Positions 36,866-45,174 of a stretch of 64,000 nt of DNA are shown here, in pieces. Origin of the DNA: Roseomonas sp. E05 (GTDB lineage: Bacteria > Pseudomonadota > Alphaproteobacteria > Acetobacterales > Acetobacteraceae); the NCBI RefSeq assembly GCF_030063475.1, contig NZ_JASIRT010000020.1:22275-86274 (forward strand), given 5' to 3'. Within the stretch, counting starts at the first letter, position 1. The number at the start of each line of letters is the position of its first letter. The position numbers and the translations under genes are program-made. The notes under the pieces were generated by a model that made no database searches, was not told where the DNA came from, and was given only the letters and a program-made list of their open reading frames with translations.

Positions 36866-37404
36866 CTTCTCGGAAAAGGTGCCGCTCACGGTTCCATCAC
36901 CTCTCCGTGATAAGATGAGCAAGCGGATTGCTGCGTCCAGGCAAGCCCATTTCGTTTGTCCATAGAAACAAAATGAGCAGAAAGGGCAACTTTCAGAAAT
37001 ATTCCTTCTGACCATTCGCCCCGATATGGTTCGACGGACTTGATGTAAGGAAAAATATTGCTCTGCAGGAGGGGTAAGCTTCGCCTGGATGTTACGCACA
37101 CGGATCTCTCTGTCCCCGGAGCCGGACCGGAGCGCCGTCGGAATACATAAAATTACAATAATATCAAAATTTATACTAATTGACGCGCTTTAAGAAGATG
37201 GCCAACAATCCAGAAAGTAGAAAAATATCCTACAGATAAGGCTGAAATAGTTTACGCTCCCGTATAGTCATATTGCGGCGCGGCGAGATTCTTTCTAATT
37301 CAGAACAAGAAGGGATTGCCGAATCTCCACGGCAGTTGTGGAGATTCGCCGCCCATATGCTGTTTTTGGTGATTCCATACTTGATGGACATCGGGAGATT
37401 TCGC
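36866..37404. promoter_or_regulatory. AT-rich leader upstream of the exopolysaccharide locus
   Basis: About 540 bp of markedly AT-rich sequence, most extreme around 37140-37240 (ACAATAATATCAAAATTTAT-like), unlike the rest of the window. It holds no convincing gene and precedes the initiating glycosyltransferase. A TTGACG at about 37179 is a possible -35 element, but no good -10 follows at normal spacing. Such AT-rich leaders are often targets of nucleoid silencers and mark acquired polysaccharide islands. Confidence 0.5.
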
Positions 37405-38853
37405 ATGCAGCTTCGACGGGATTTACTTGTCGACCGCTCGGCAAAGACCTCGAACTCACCTGGTCTGCACGGATTGAATAACCGAAAATCCGTTGCTTTC
37501 CTCCCTCAGCTCCGCCCGTGGCTCGGCCTGCTTCAATGGACGGGAGATGCAGTGCTGCTCGCAGCCTTTGACGTGGCAGTCGCCCGCGCCATGGGAGAAG
37601 CATATATCAACCATTGGTTGCTTTTCTCGGTTGCCGCGCTGGGTGCCACCCAGCTCGCCCTGATCCATCAGATCATGTTCGTTGACTTGCGCCTTGAGCA
37701 GCGCACGTCTCTTTCTTGGCTGCTGGCCCGCACAGTGATGGTTTCGCTGATTGGTGCCATCAGCCTGGCCCTACTTAAGCAATGGATGGCAGGCGAGGTA
37801 ATTGCAGGAAGCAGGGCCCTTTTCCTGATTTCTTACTTTGTCCTGCCGAGCAGCGCTCTGCGCGTGACGCTGATTCTGCTTGGCACACGGCCGGCGCAGG
37901 TGCCGGGAGTCGCTTTGGTTGGCTCGAGAGAAAGTCGTTCGGCGATAGAGCATTCGCTGCGCAGCAGCCGTGCCTGCGCCGAGCCGATGCTCTTCCATTT
38001 CGACACTACCCGGGATGAGGACCTCAGCCAGTTGCGCCGTCTTACCTTTGACCGGCGCATCAACACCATCATTCTGGCAGTGGCCGGCATGTCTGCCGAG
38101 CGTATTAGCGCCAGTTGCCTGGAGGTGGCCGATCTCCCTGTGCGCATCAGCGTCGTGCCGGATCCAGTCAGCCTGGAGGCGCAACTGCGCATCGGTCTCT
38201 GGCTGCATGGCATTCCGTCCGTGGAGATGTTTCCTGCGCCGCCGCAGGATATGTCGAGCGCGCTGAAGCGCGGCTTCGATATCCTGGGTTCCGCCGCTGC
38301 CCTCCTGCTTCTTGCACCCTGCTTCGCGATCGTGGCGCTGCTCATCTATCTGGAAAGTGGCGGCCCGGTGTTGTTCCGGCAGCGACGCTATGGCCTGGGC
38401 GGCGAGCCTGTGAAGATCCTGAAGTTTCGCACCATGCATGCATCGCTTGGCGATGCCACCGGTGCGCAGCGTACGGCGAAGCGCGACCCGCGCGTCACCC
38501 GCGTCGGCCGCTTCCTGCGGCGCACCAGCATCGACGAGCTACCGCAGCTCTGGAACGTCCTGCGGGGCGACATGTCGCTGGTTGGACCGCGGCCCCACGC
38601 CGTGTCCATGCTGGTTGGACAGGCGCTCTACAACGATGCCGTGCCAACCTACCGGGCGCGCCATCGTGTGCGGCCTGGCATTACCGGCTGGGCGCAGGTC
38701 AACGGGTCACGCGGCGAGATCGACACGCAGGCCAAGGCAGAGCGCCGCATCGAACTCGACCTCTGGTACATCGACAACTGGTCGCTGGCGCTCGACCTGC
38801 AGATCCTGTTGCGCACTCTCCTGGGCGGTTTCGCCAGCCTGCAGGCGGATTGA
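37405..38853 (+). CDS. Initiating polyprenyl-phosphate sugar-1-phosphate transferase (WcaJ/GumD-like)
   Basis: A 482-residue polyprenol-phosphate glycosyl-1-phosphate transferase. It has several N-terminal membrane helices and a CoA-binding-like middle region. The catalytic C-terminal sugar-transferase domain shows KRGFDILGSAAALLLLAP, GGEPVKILKFRTMH, RTSIDELPQLWNVLRGDMSL, VGPRPH and RPGITGWAQVNGSRGEID. It loads the first sugar phosphate onto undecaprenyl phosphate at the inner membrane. The start ATG 37405 is preferred because GGGAG lies seven bases upstream. The frame also runs upstream to a TTG at 37273. It is the first gene of the exopolysaccharide operon, and its stop overlaps the next ATG. 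Confidence 0.9.
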   Translation: MQLRRDLLVDRSAKTSNSPGLHGLNNRKSVAFLPQLRPWLGLLQWTGDAVLLAAFDVAVARAMGEAYINHWLLFSVAALGATQLALIHQIMFVDLRLEQRTSLSWLLARTVMVSLIGAISLALLKQWMAGEVIAGSRALFLISYFVLPSSALRVTLILLGTRPAQVPGVALVGSRESRSAIEHSLRSSRACAEPMLFHFDTTRDEDLSQLRRLTFDRRINTIILAVAGMSAERISASCLEVADLPVRISVVPDPVSLEAQLRIGLWLHGIPSVEMFPAPPQDMSSALKRGFDILGSAAALLLLAPCFAIVALLIYLESGGPVLFRQRRYGLGGEPVKILKFRTMHASLGDATGAQRTAKRDPRVTRVGRFLRRTSIDELPQLWNVLRGDMSLVGPRPHAVSMLVGQALYNDAVPTYRARHRVRPGITGWAQVNGSRGEIDTQAKAERRIELDLWYIDNWSLALDLQILLRTLLGGFASLQAD

Positions 38854-39218
38854 TGCGGGTGCGCGCCATGCATCCTGAGCGGACCTCCGCAGGTGGCGCC
38901 GTCTTGCGGGCCGGATGGGATGGAATCCGGCGTACCGAGGTGGCGGGACTGCCGGTGGATGCCTGCGATGGCATCGAAGCCGTGCTCCGGCCAGTCGCGG
39001 CGCATCTTCAGGCGGCGGCTACAGGTCGGCTCGATGCCGCCTTCCTCGGTACCTGCGTCAATCCCGCTTCCGTCGCGGTGGCTCGGCGGTATCCTGCCTT
39101 CACAGCCGACCTTTCACATTTCAGGCCCGTACTGCCGGACGGCATCGGGATGGTCCTGGCGATGCGCTGCCTTATCCTGCTACGTTTGCCGGCAAAGGGC
39201 GGGGGGCGGCGCTCGTGA
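38853..39218 (+). pseudogene. Truncated WecG/TagA/CpsF glycosyltransferase
   Basis: Only 121 residues remain of a transferase normally about 240-260 long. AFLGTCVNPASVAVARRYPA and FRPVLPDGIGMVLAMR match the N-terminal third of WecG/TagA proteins, including the catalytic Asp of PDGxG. The chain then ends abruptly in ILLRLPAKGGGRRS. The start overlaps the previous stop (ATGA), and the stop overlaps the flippase GTG start, so translation may still be coupled even though the enzyme is very likely dead. Confidence 0.7.
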
Positions 39219-40687
39219 CCGCGGGCAGCAGCACCTTGGGAGGCGCGACCAGCCGCAAGGATGGCAAGGCACGCGCCCTTTTCTGGACCCTGCTCGATGT
39301 TGGCGGGAGCCAGGGACTTTCCTTTCTGCTCTACGTGGTGCTGACGCGGATCCTGACACCTGAGGACTACGGTATCTTCGCGCTGTCGTTGTCAGTGGTG
39401 GCTGTGACGAACATCATTCTGTTCCAGGGCTTTGCCGATGCGCTGATCCAGCGCGAGCACCCGGACGAGGACGACTGCAGCACCGTGTTCTGGATCAACT
39501 TCGCCATTGGCCTTGGGCTTGGGCTGCTGCTTCTCGCTGCCGCCGGACCGCTCGCTGAGCTGTATGGAGCACCTCTGCTGCGGCCTGTGCTGCAGGTCAT
39601 GTCCGTGCTCTGCCCGCTGCGTGCACTGGTGAGCGTTCACTCTGCGCTCTGCCGGCGTGAGATGCGGATGTCGATTTTCGCCATGCGTGCCATCGGTGCC
39701 TACCTGATCGGCGGTGCCGCTGGCGTCGCCCTTGCATTGCAGGGCTGGGGAGTCTGGGCGCTGGTCGCCTGCCAACTGGTTCAGGCGGCGACGATCCTGG
39801 TGGTCATGTGGAGTACCATTCGCTGGGTGCCGCGACTGCGTTTCTCCGGCTTGGCCTTCCACCGTCTGGCAGGGTTCGGGCGACAGTTGATGCTTGCAAG
39901 CGTACTGGGCTCGGCCGCCGACAAGGTCGATAACCTGATCATCGGTCTGGTGCTCGGCCCAGCGGCGGTGGGCTACTACAGTCTTGCAATGAAGGTTTTC
40001 CAGGCAGTCGGCCTGGTGACTATCCAGCCACTCAACCTGCTCGTGATGCCGATCCTGGCGCGGCTCGCACATCACAAGGCGACGTTCAGCGCCGAATACG
40101 TGCGGCTGGTGACGGCCTGCCTCGCAGTTTGGCTGCCTGCAGTGGCCGGTCTTGGCGTTCTCGCGCCGGTGGTGTTGCCGCTGGCCTTCGGACCGCAATG
40201 GGCCGATGCGGTGCCGGTGCTGCAGGCGATCTGCGTTTCCTGCGCCAGCATGCCGTTTTGGGCGCTCAGCGGGCAGGCTCTGTCGGCGCTGGGGCGGCCT
40301 GACCTCTACATCCGCTTGGCGGCCGCTCAGCTGGTGCTGGCGGCTTTGGCCTTTGCCGCCGCAGCACCCTTTGGCATCGTCGCTGTGGGCTTTGCCTGGG
40401 CGGCGGTGTCTGCACTGCTCGTGCCGCTGAACCTGGCAACCATGGTCCGGGCTACTGGCGTGCGACCGCATGGGCTGCAGAGGAGCGCGCTGCGCCTGCT
40501 GTTGTGCGCCGCCGGCATGGCTGCGGTGATGCTGCTTCTGTTCAGGCTCGTACCGCACCAGCCGTGGCTGGCAGCCATCACCGCGCCCTTCACCTATCTT
40601 GCGCTGCTCGCGCTGCTGTTGCCGGGATATCCGCGCAGCTTGCTTCGTTCGGCGCGGCACGCCCTGCCGTTACCGGGAAAGGCATGA
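39215..40687 (+). CDS. wzx: Wzx-type oligosaccharide flippase
   Basis: A 490-residue membrane protein of the MOP/PST flippase family with about 12-14 helices. Typical are the N-terminal SFLLYVVLTRILTPEDYGIFAL, DNLIIGLVLGPAAVGYYSLAMKV and a late FWALSGQALSALGRPDLY. It would move lipid-linked repeat units across the inner membrane. The start is GTG 39215, overlapping the truncated WecG stop (GTGA). Its position directly after the glycosyltransferases fits a Wzx/Wzy-dependent pathway. Confidence 0.9.
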   Translation: MTAGSSTLGGATSRKDGKARALFWTLLDVGGSQGLSFLLYVVLTRILTPEDYGIFALSLSVVAVTNIILFQGFADALIQREHPDEDDCSTVFWINFAIGLGLGLLLLAAAGPLAELYGAPLLRPVLQVMSVLCPLRALVSVHSALCRREMRMSIFAMRAIGAYLIGGAAGVALALQGWGVWALVACQLVQAATILVVMWSTIRWVPRLRFSGLAFHRLAGFGRQLMLASVLGSAADKVDNLIIGLVLGPAAVGYYSLAMKVFQAVGLVTIQPLNLLVMPILARLAHHKATFSAEYVRLVTACLAVWLPAVAGLGVLAPVVLPLAFGPQWADAVPVLQAICVSCASMPFWALSGQALSALGRPDLYIRLAAAQLVLAALAFAAAAPFGIVAVGFAWAAVSALLVPLNLATMVRATGVRPHGLQRSALRLLLCAAGMAAVMLLLFRLVPHQPWLAAITAPFTYLALLALLLPGYPRSLLRSARHALPLPGKA

Positions 40688-42843
40688 TGCTCAGCACCAA
40701 TCTGCTCGAGGCCGTCATTGACAGGCTTTCTGGTTCCAACCTCGCTGCCCTGGGCCTGTTGTTTGCTACCTGCATCATCGCCTCCGTGGCGATGTTCCTG
40801 CGTGCCCATCCGGGCCCCTACGATGTGAGATCCTGGTTCCGTTACGCCTTCCCGCGTCATATCCTGACGCATCGCTCCGCGCGCGCGGACGCGCTGTTCT
40901 GGATCACCCGAAAAATGCTGATGCCGCTGCTGCTGCTGCCCACGGCGGCCGCGGTGACCGGCTTTGTCGGCTACGGTGTGTATGCCGTGCTGGATGCACT
41001 GCTCGGCGGCGGGTTCCACGCTGAGGAGCCCGCAGGACCCTGGACGGTGGTCCTGTTCACCATCAGCGCTCTGCTTGCCTATGATCTGTCCTACTACCTC
41101 TACCATCGGGCGCAGCATCGGGCGCCAATGCTGTGGGAGTTGCACAAGGTTCACCATTCGGCCGAGGTGATGGTGGGAATCACGAAGGACCGTATCCATC
41201 CCTTGGATGAGGTGATGAACCGCGCCTGGGATGGTATCGTCGTCGGCACGGTGTATGGCGTCTGGCTGCTTTTTGCCGTCGACCCGGTGGAAGCCGCCAT
41301 CTTCGGCATCAACGTCTATGTGCTGCGCAACATCCTGATGATGGACCTGCTGCGCCACACGCACCTAAAGGTTTCCTTCGGCCCGCTGAACCATCTGGTG
41401 CTCTGCCCGCACTGGCATCAGCTGCATCACAGTGCGGACTCAAAGCATTTCGACCGCAATTTCGGGCTGATGCTGTCGGTCTGGGACCGTCTGTTTGGCA
41501 CTCAGGCCGTGCCGGTGCATGACGAGTCTTTCACCTTTGGGCTTGGGCCGCGTGAAAGCCTGCGTTACCAGTCGTTGTATGGGCTTTATGTGCTCCCGCT
41601 AACGCGCATGGCGGAAGCCACCTTGCGGCAACTGCGGACGCGCCGGCTGACTTTCCAGAAATCAGTCATTCCCGATGAGGCGGGCCTGCGCATCGAGCTG
41701 ATCAATGCCTGGCCCCGCTGCGCGGCAGTTGCATTGGCTTGGCAGGATCTGGAGCGCCGTGCGGATGCGGACCTATTCCGAAGCCATGCCTGGATTGCAG
41801 CCTGGTGGCGTGCCGGTCCGAAGCCGGACTTTTCTCTGCGGATTGCAACAGCGTGGCGTGGCGAAGCGCTGGTTGGCGTGCTGCCGCTGGTGCTCCGCCG
41901 CCACCAAGGTGTCCGTGTGCTGGAATGGGCGGCTAAGGATTGTACCGATTATTGCGATGTCCTGCTGGCTCCTGATGTTGAGGCAACCGCTGTGCTTGGA
42001 CGAATGTGGAAAGCGGTGCGGCAGGAGGGCGGCTACGACATGGCCTATCTAAGCCATGTGCTGCCGCACAGTGCGGCGGCTGCCTTGGCCGGGCATCCTG
42101 GCGGCATCGAGATGCGGCCGGGCCGCCGCCAGGCCGCGGCCACGGGAGTCACGCTGGCAGGCTATGCTTCGCCGCATGCCTTTTTTCAAAGCCTGGGCAA
42201 GAAGGGCCGCAACAATCATCTGCGTGGCTTGCGTATCCTGGAAGAGGCTGGGCCGGTGTCCTTCCGCCTCGCGGAGGCCGAGGAAACCCGCGCTCTGGTC
42301 CAGAAGCTCTTTGCCATGAAGCAGGCGCTGCTGAATCCTGGTGAGGCCGCAACCATTCTGTCGGACGATGGCACTCTCCTGAATGCCATGGTGCAGGCCG
42401 CGGCTGAGCGCGGCATATTGCGCCTGTTCGTACTTGAAGCTGGCGGGCGGCTGGCCGCCGGCCTGATCTGCTTCGCCGAGGGGACAAGGTTGGCGGCCTA
42501 CCTAACCACTTATGATGTCGCTTTCGCCCGCGCTTCGCCGGGTAGCGTGATCCTGGTGGAGGCGGTGCAGTGGGCTATCGCCAACAACTTCGGCACCGTT
42601 GATTTCCTCTGCGGCGACGAAGCCTACAAAAGGCGGCTTGCCGATTGTACCCAATCGCTGGGTTCGCTTGTTGCCGCGCGCACACCGCTCGGCTTGGCGG
42701 CACTTCTGGCGGACCGATTTTCGCCGCTCGCGGTGCAAATCAGAAATCTGCGGAAGAATGGTCGCGCAGAATCTGCATCCCCGCAGCTGCTGCAGCCGAG
42801 GAAAAATCACCCTGTAACCACCGTGGCAAAGGCTGAGGCATGA
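40684..42843 (+). CDS. Fatty-acid/sterol hydroxylase-like domain fused to a CelD-type GNAT acyltransferase
   Basis: A 719-residue two-domain protein. Residues about 20-310 form a membrane di-iron hydroxylase: helices near 20-40, 78-107 and 120-140, and histidine clusters HRAQH (141-145), HKVHH (154-158) and HWHQLHH (243-249), as in the fatty acid hydroxylase superfamily. From about 335 a soluble domain resembles the Acetyltransf_6/CelD group (DLFRSHAWIAAWWRAG near 363-378, then FFQSLGKKGRNNHLRGLRIL and RLAAYLTTYDVAFARASPG). CelD-like acyltransferases are common in polysaccharide loci. The fusion could install a hydroxylated acyl group on the glycan or its lipid carrier, but this is inference. 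It starts at ATGA with the flippase stop. Confidence 0.78.
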   Translation: MMLSTNLLEAVIDRLSGSNLAALGLLFATCIIASVAMFLRAHPGPYDVRSWFRYAFPRHILTHRSARADALFWITRKMLMPLLLLPTAAAVTGFVGYGVYAVLDALLGGGFHAEEPAGPWTVVLFTISALLAYDLSYYLYHRAQHRAPMLWELHKVHHSAEVMVGITKDRIHPLDEVMNRAWDGIVVGTVYGVWLLFAVDPVEAAIFGINVYVLRNILMMDLLRHTHLKVSFGPLNHLVLCPHWHQLHHSADSKHFDRNFGLMLSVWDRLFGTQAVPVHDESFTFGLGPRESLRYQSLYGLYVLPLTRMAEATLRQLRTRRLTFQKSVIPDEAGLRIELINAWPRCAAVALAWQDLERRADADLFRSHAWIAAWWRAGPKPDFSLRIATAWRGEALVGVLPLVLRRHQGVRVLEWAAKDCTDYCDVLLAPDVEATAVLGRMWKAVRQEGGYDMAYLSHVLPHSAAAALAGHPGGIEMRPGRRQAAATGVTLAGYASPHAFFQSLGKKGRNNHLRGLRILEEAGPVSFRLAEAEETRALVQKLFAMKQALLNPGEAATILSDDGTLLNAMVQAAAERGILRLFVLEAGGRLAAGLICFAEGTRLAAYLTTYDVAFARASPGSVILVEAVQWAIANNFGTVDFLCGDEAYKRRLADCTQSLGSLVAARTPLGLAALLADRFSPLAVQIRNLRKNGRAESASPQLLQPRKNHPVTTVAKAEA

Positions 42844-43556
42844 TCCCGAAGCGCCTGCACTACGTCTGGGTCGGCGGCCGTCTGCCGGACCGCTACGCTG
42901 GCTTTATCGAGGGATGGCGGCGCCTGCATCCCACTTGGGAAGTGATGGCGTGGAACGAGAGCAACATCGATTTCTCGCACCCGTTGATCGCCGAGGCATT
43001 GCGTAATTGCAAATGGGCCAAGGTGGCCGACATTGCGCGCATGGTAGCCGTCCACAAATACGGAGGTATTTATCTGGACACCGATTTCGAGCTGCTGAAG
43101 CCGCTCGATCCCTTGACGGAGGAAGCCTGCTTCGTCGCCCTGCAAGGGGAAACCCAGGCGTCGGATCTGGTCGCCAACGGCGTGTTCGGTGCGGAACCGG
43201 GACATTGGTTTGTTGCGGAAACCCTCCGTACGCTGCTGAGCATGCGGACCATTCCTTTCGGCCTCGAGCGTCCGACACGTTATGGGCCGAAGCTTGTAAC
43301 GCGCCTGCTGTGGCGGCATGGCCTTCGGGAGAACACCGTCGGCGGCACGAGGTTGAAAGACATCCTGGTTCTGCCAGCTCCGGTGTTCTTCCCCTATCCC
43401 TTCGAGGGAACCTTCACTCCCGATTCCATTGTGGCTGAGACGCTGGCCATTCATCACTGGGAAAAATCCTGGGGCGGCACATTGCCGGCGCCGCTGCGGC
43501 TGGCACGCAAGGTTAAGCGGCACCTCGATGCTCTGATCCGGCCGCGCCATGCATGA
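42840..43556 (+). CDS. GT32-type glycosyltransferase (capsular polysaccharide type)
   Basis: A 238-residue glycosyltransferase with the sugar-binding DXD region: IPKRLHYVWVGG, KWAKVADIARMVAVHKYGG, and IYLDTDFELLKPLD with Asp80 and Asp82. The motif combination belongs to the Gly_transf_sug/GT32 family (Och1-like, capsular synthesis proteins). Cytosolic face of the membrane. It is the only complete, clearly recognisable elongating glycosyltransferase in this locus. ATGA overlap with the upstream fusion gene. Confidence 0.85.
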   Translation: MIPKRLHYVWVGGRLPDRYAGFIEGWRRLHPTWEVMAWNESNIDFSHPLIAEALRNCKWAKVADIARMVAVHKYGGIYLDTDFELLKPLDPLTEEACFVALQGETQASDLVANGVFGAEPGHWFVAETLRTLLSMRTIPFGLERPTRYGPKLVTRLLWRHGLRENTVGGTRLKDILVLPAPVFFPYPFEGTFTPDSIVAETLAIHHWEKSWGGTLPAPLRLARKVKRHLDALIRPRHA

Positions 43557-43584
43557 AACTGGGACGGCCGGAGAGGAGGGTTGC

Positions 43585-45096
43585 ATGCTGCAGGTGATCG
43601 GCGCCGACGATGATTCTCCGTTGCTGACGCGCCTGCGCGCAGCCGTTGGTCCTGGCTTTACAGTGTCAGCGGCTGGCGCCGCGGCGCCCGCGCCACATTG
43701 GCAGAGCGTCGCAGGCGATGCAGGTCTGGGCTGGCTCGGTACCTCGCCCGATGCGCCGCCGGCTGCCGCGATGGCGGGCGATGTGGTGTGGTTTGATCCG
43801 CATGGTGTGGTGGCCGAGGCGGGGGCACGGCTTTGGCGCATCGTGGATGCAGCCGGCCGGCCGTTCCTGGCGCCGTTCTTCGGTCGCGATCGCTGCTATC
43901 AGAGCGACGGCCTCTGCTCCATCTTCCTGGTGGAACGCCGTGAGGCCGACGGTGGCTGGCGGCTGCTTGGTGAGGCGCATCTGGCGGCGCGGCAAGCCTA
44001 CCCGATGTTGCTCCAGGCCGTCGCCAAGGCGGCTATGGCGATGATCGCCGCGGCGCTGCGGCACCCGGAGCCTGGTGCGGCGTGGCAGCCGCTCCCAGCA
44101 TCACGGCGGATCGGCGAGGCTGTACGCTGGCGGCTGGCGCATGGCTGGCAGCGGCTCCACGACAAGGCGACGGCGGAACATTGGGGTATCGGCCTGCTCG
44201 ACAACTCGGCGCAGGAGATGCTGGCTGGAGGTGTGGTCACGGCAAGCCGCTGGATTTCGCTGCCGCCAGGAACCGGTTTTCTCGCTGATCCTTTTCCCTG
44301 GCCTGGTCGCCCGGGAATGCTGCTGTGCGAGCGGTTCGAGCACATCACGGGCCTTGGGCGACTGCAGGCGGTCCATGTGGCATCCGCCAGTGAGATGGCC
44401 GCGCCGGAGGCCGAGGATCTGCCTCTCAGTTTTTCCGGCCACCTGTCCTATCCCTTCACCTGGTCGGAAGCCGGCCGGGTTTATTGCTTGCCGGAAATGG
44501 CGGCCAGCGGCCGGCAAGTGCTGTACGAGCTATGCCCGGGCGAGCCACCTCGCCCTGCCGCAATGCTGGCGGATGATCTTGGCATGGCGGATGCTACGCT
44601 CTTCCGGCACGAGGGGCGCTACTGGATCGCCTATACCGATACCGGCTTTGGCCTCCATGACAATCTCTGCCTGATGTTTGCCGAGCAGCTGACCGGACCC
44701 TGGACGCAACACCCCGGCAACCCGGTGAAGGTCGATGTCCGCTCGGCGCGCTGCGGCGGCAACATCATCCGTTCGGGCGATGCGTTGATCCGCCCTGCCC
44801 AGGATTGCGCCCGCGGCTACGGCACCGCGCTGGTGCTGAACCGCATCGCCGTCTGCACACCGGATCGCTACAGCGAGGAAGTGATCGCCACACTGCGGCC
44901 TGATCCGGCCGGGCCTTATCCGCATGGCTTGCATACTCTGACGACACTGGATGGGCTCGCCGTCATTGACGGGAAAAGGATTGTGCTCGACCCCGGCATT
45001 CTGCTGCGGCGAATCTGGCGCATCGCAATGCCCCGTCTGCGCCACCTGGCCCTGCGGCAACGTTCGGGCAGCACCATCGGCGCACTGGGGCGCTGA
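43585..45096 (+). CDS. GINT1-like protein (glucosamine inositolphosphorylceramide transferase N-terminal domain family)
   Basis: A 503-residue protein. The C-terminal two thirds have a five-bladed GH43-like pattern: GFLADPFPWPGRPGMLLCE, SGHLSYPFTWSEAGRVYCLPE, MADATLFRHEGRYWIAYTD, DNLCLMFAEQLTGPW and CGGNIIRSGDALIRPAQD. These strings are typical of the domain found at the N-terminus of GINT1-like proteins and of related proteins in bacterial polysaccharide loci. The likely role is transfer or remodelling of a sugar, but activity is unproven in bacteria. The start is chosen at ATG 43585 because GGAGGG precedes it. An in-frame ATG at 43549 overlaps the previous gene. Confidence 0.7.
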   Translation: MLQVIGADDDSPLLTRLRAAVGPGFTVSAAGAAAPAPHWQSVAGDAGLGWLGTSPDAPPAAAMAGDVVWFDPHGVVAEAGARLWRIVDAAGRPFLAPFFGRDRCYQSDGLCSIFLVERREADGGWRLLGEAHLAARQAYPMLLQAVAKAAMAMIAAALRHPEPGAAWQPLPASRRIGEAVRWRLAHGWQRLHDKATAEHWGIGLLDNSAQEMLAGGVVTASRWISLPPGTGFLADPFPWPGRPGMLLCERFEHITGLGRLQAVHVASASEMAAPEAEDLPLSFSGHLSYPFTWSEAGRVYCLPEMAASGRQVLYELCPGEPPRPAAMLADDLGMADATLFRHEGRYWIAYTDTGFGLHDNLCLMFAEQLTGPWTQHPGNPVKVDVRSARCGGNIIRSGDALIRPAQDCARGYGTALVLNRIAVCTPDRYSEEVIATLRPDPAGPYPHGLHTLTTLDGLAVIDGKRIVLDPGILLRRIWRIAMPRLRHLALRQRSGSTIGALGR

Positions 45097-45141
45097 GCCT
45101 CGAAGGCGATCATGCTCGCCGCAGTTCGCCGTGAGCATACT

Positions 45142-45165
45142 CAGTCAGGTGCCTGAACCTGACTG
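45142..45165. terminator. Hairpin between convergent exopolysaccharide genes
   Basis: CAGTCAGGT (45142-45150) and ACCTGACTG (45157-45165) pair perfectly with a six-base loop, in the 78-bp gap between the convergent GINT1-like and OPX genes. There is no T tract. A bidirectional terminator role is inferred from position. Confidence 0.55.
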
Positions 45166-45174
45166 GGATCCACT

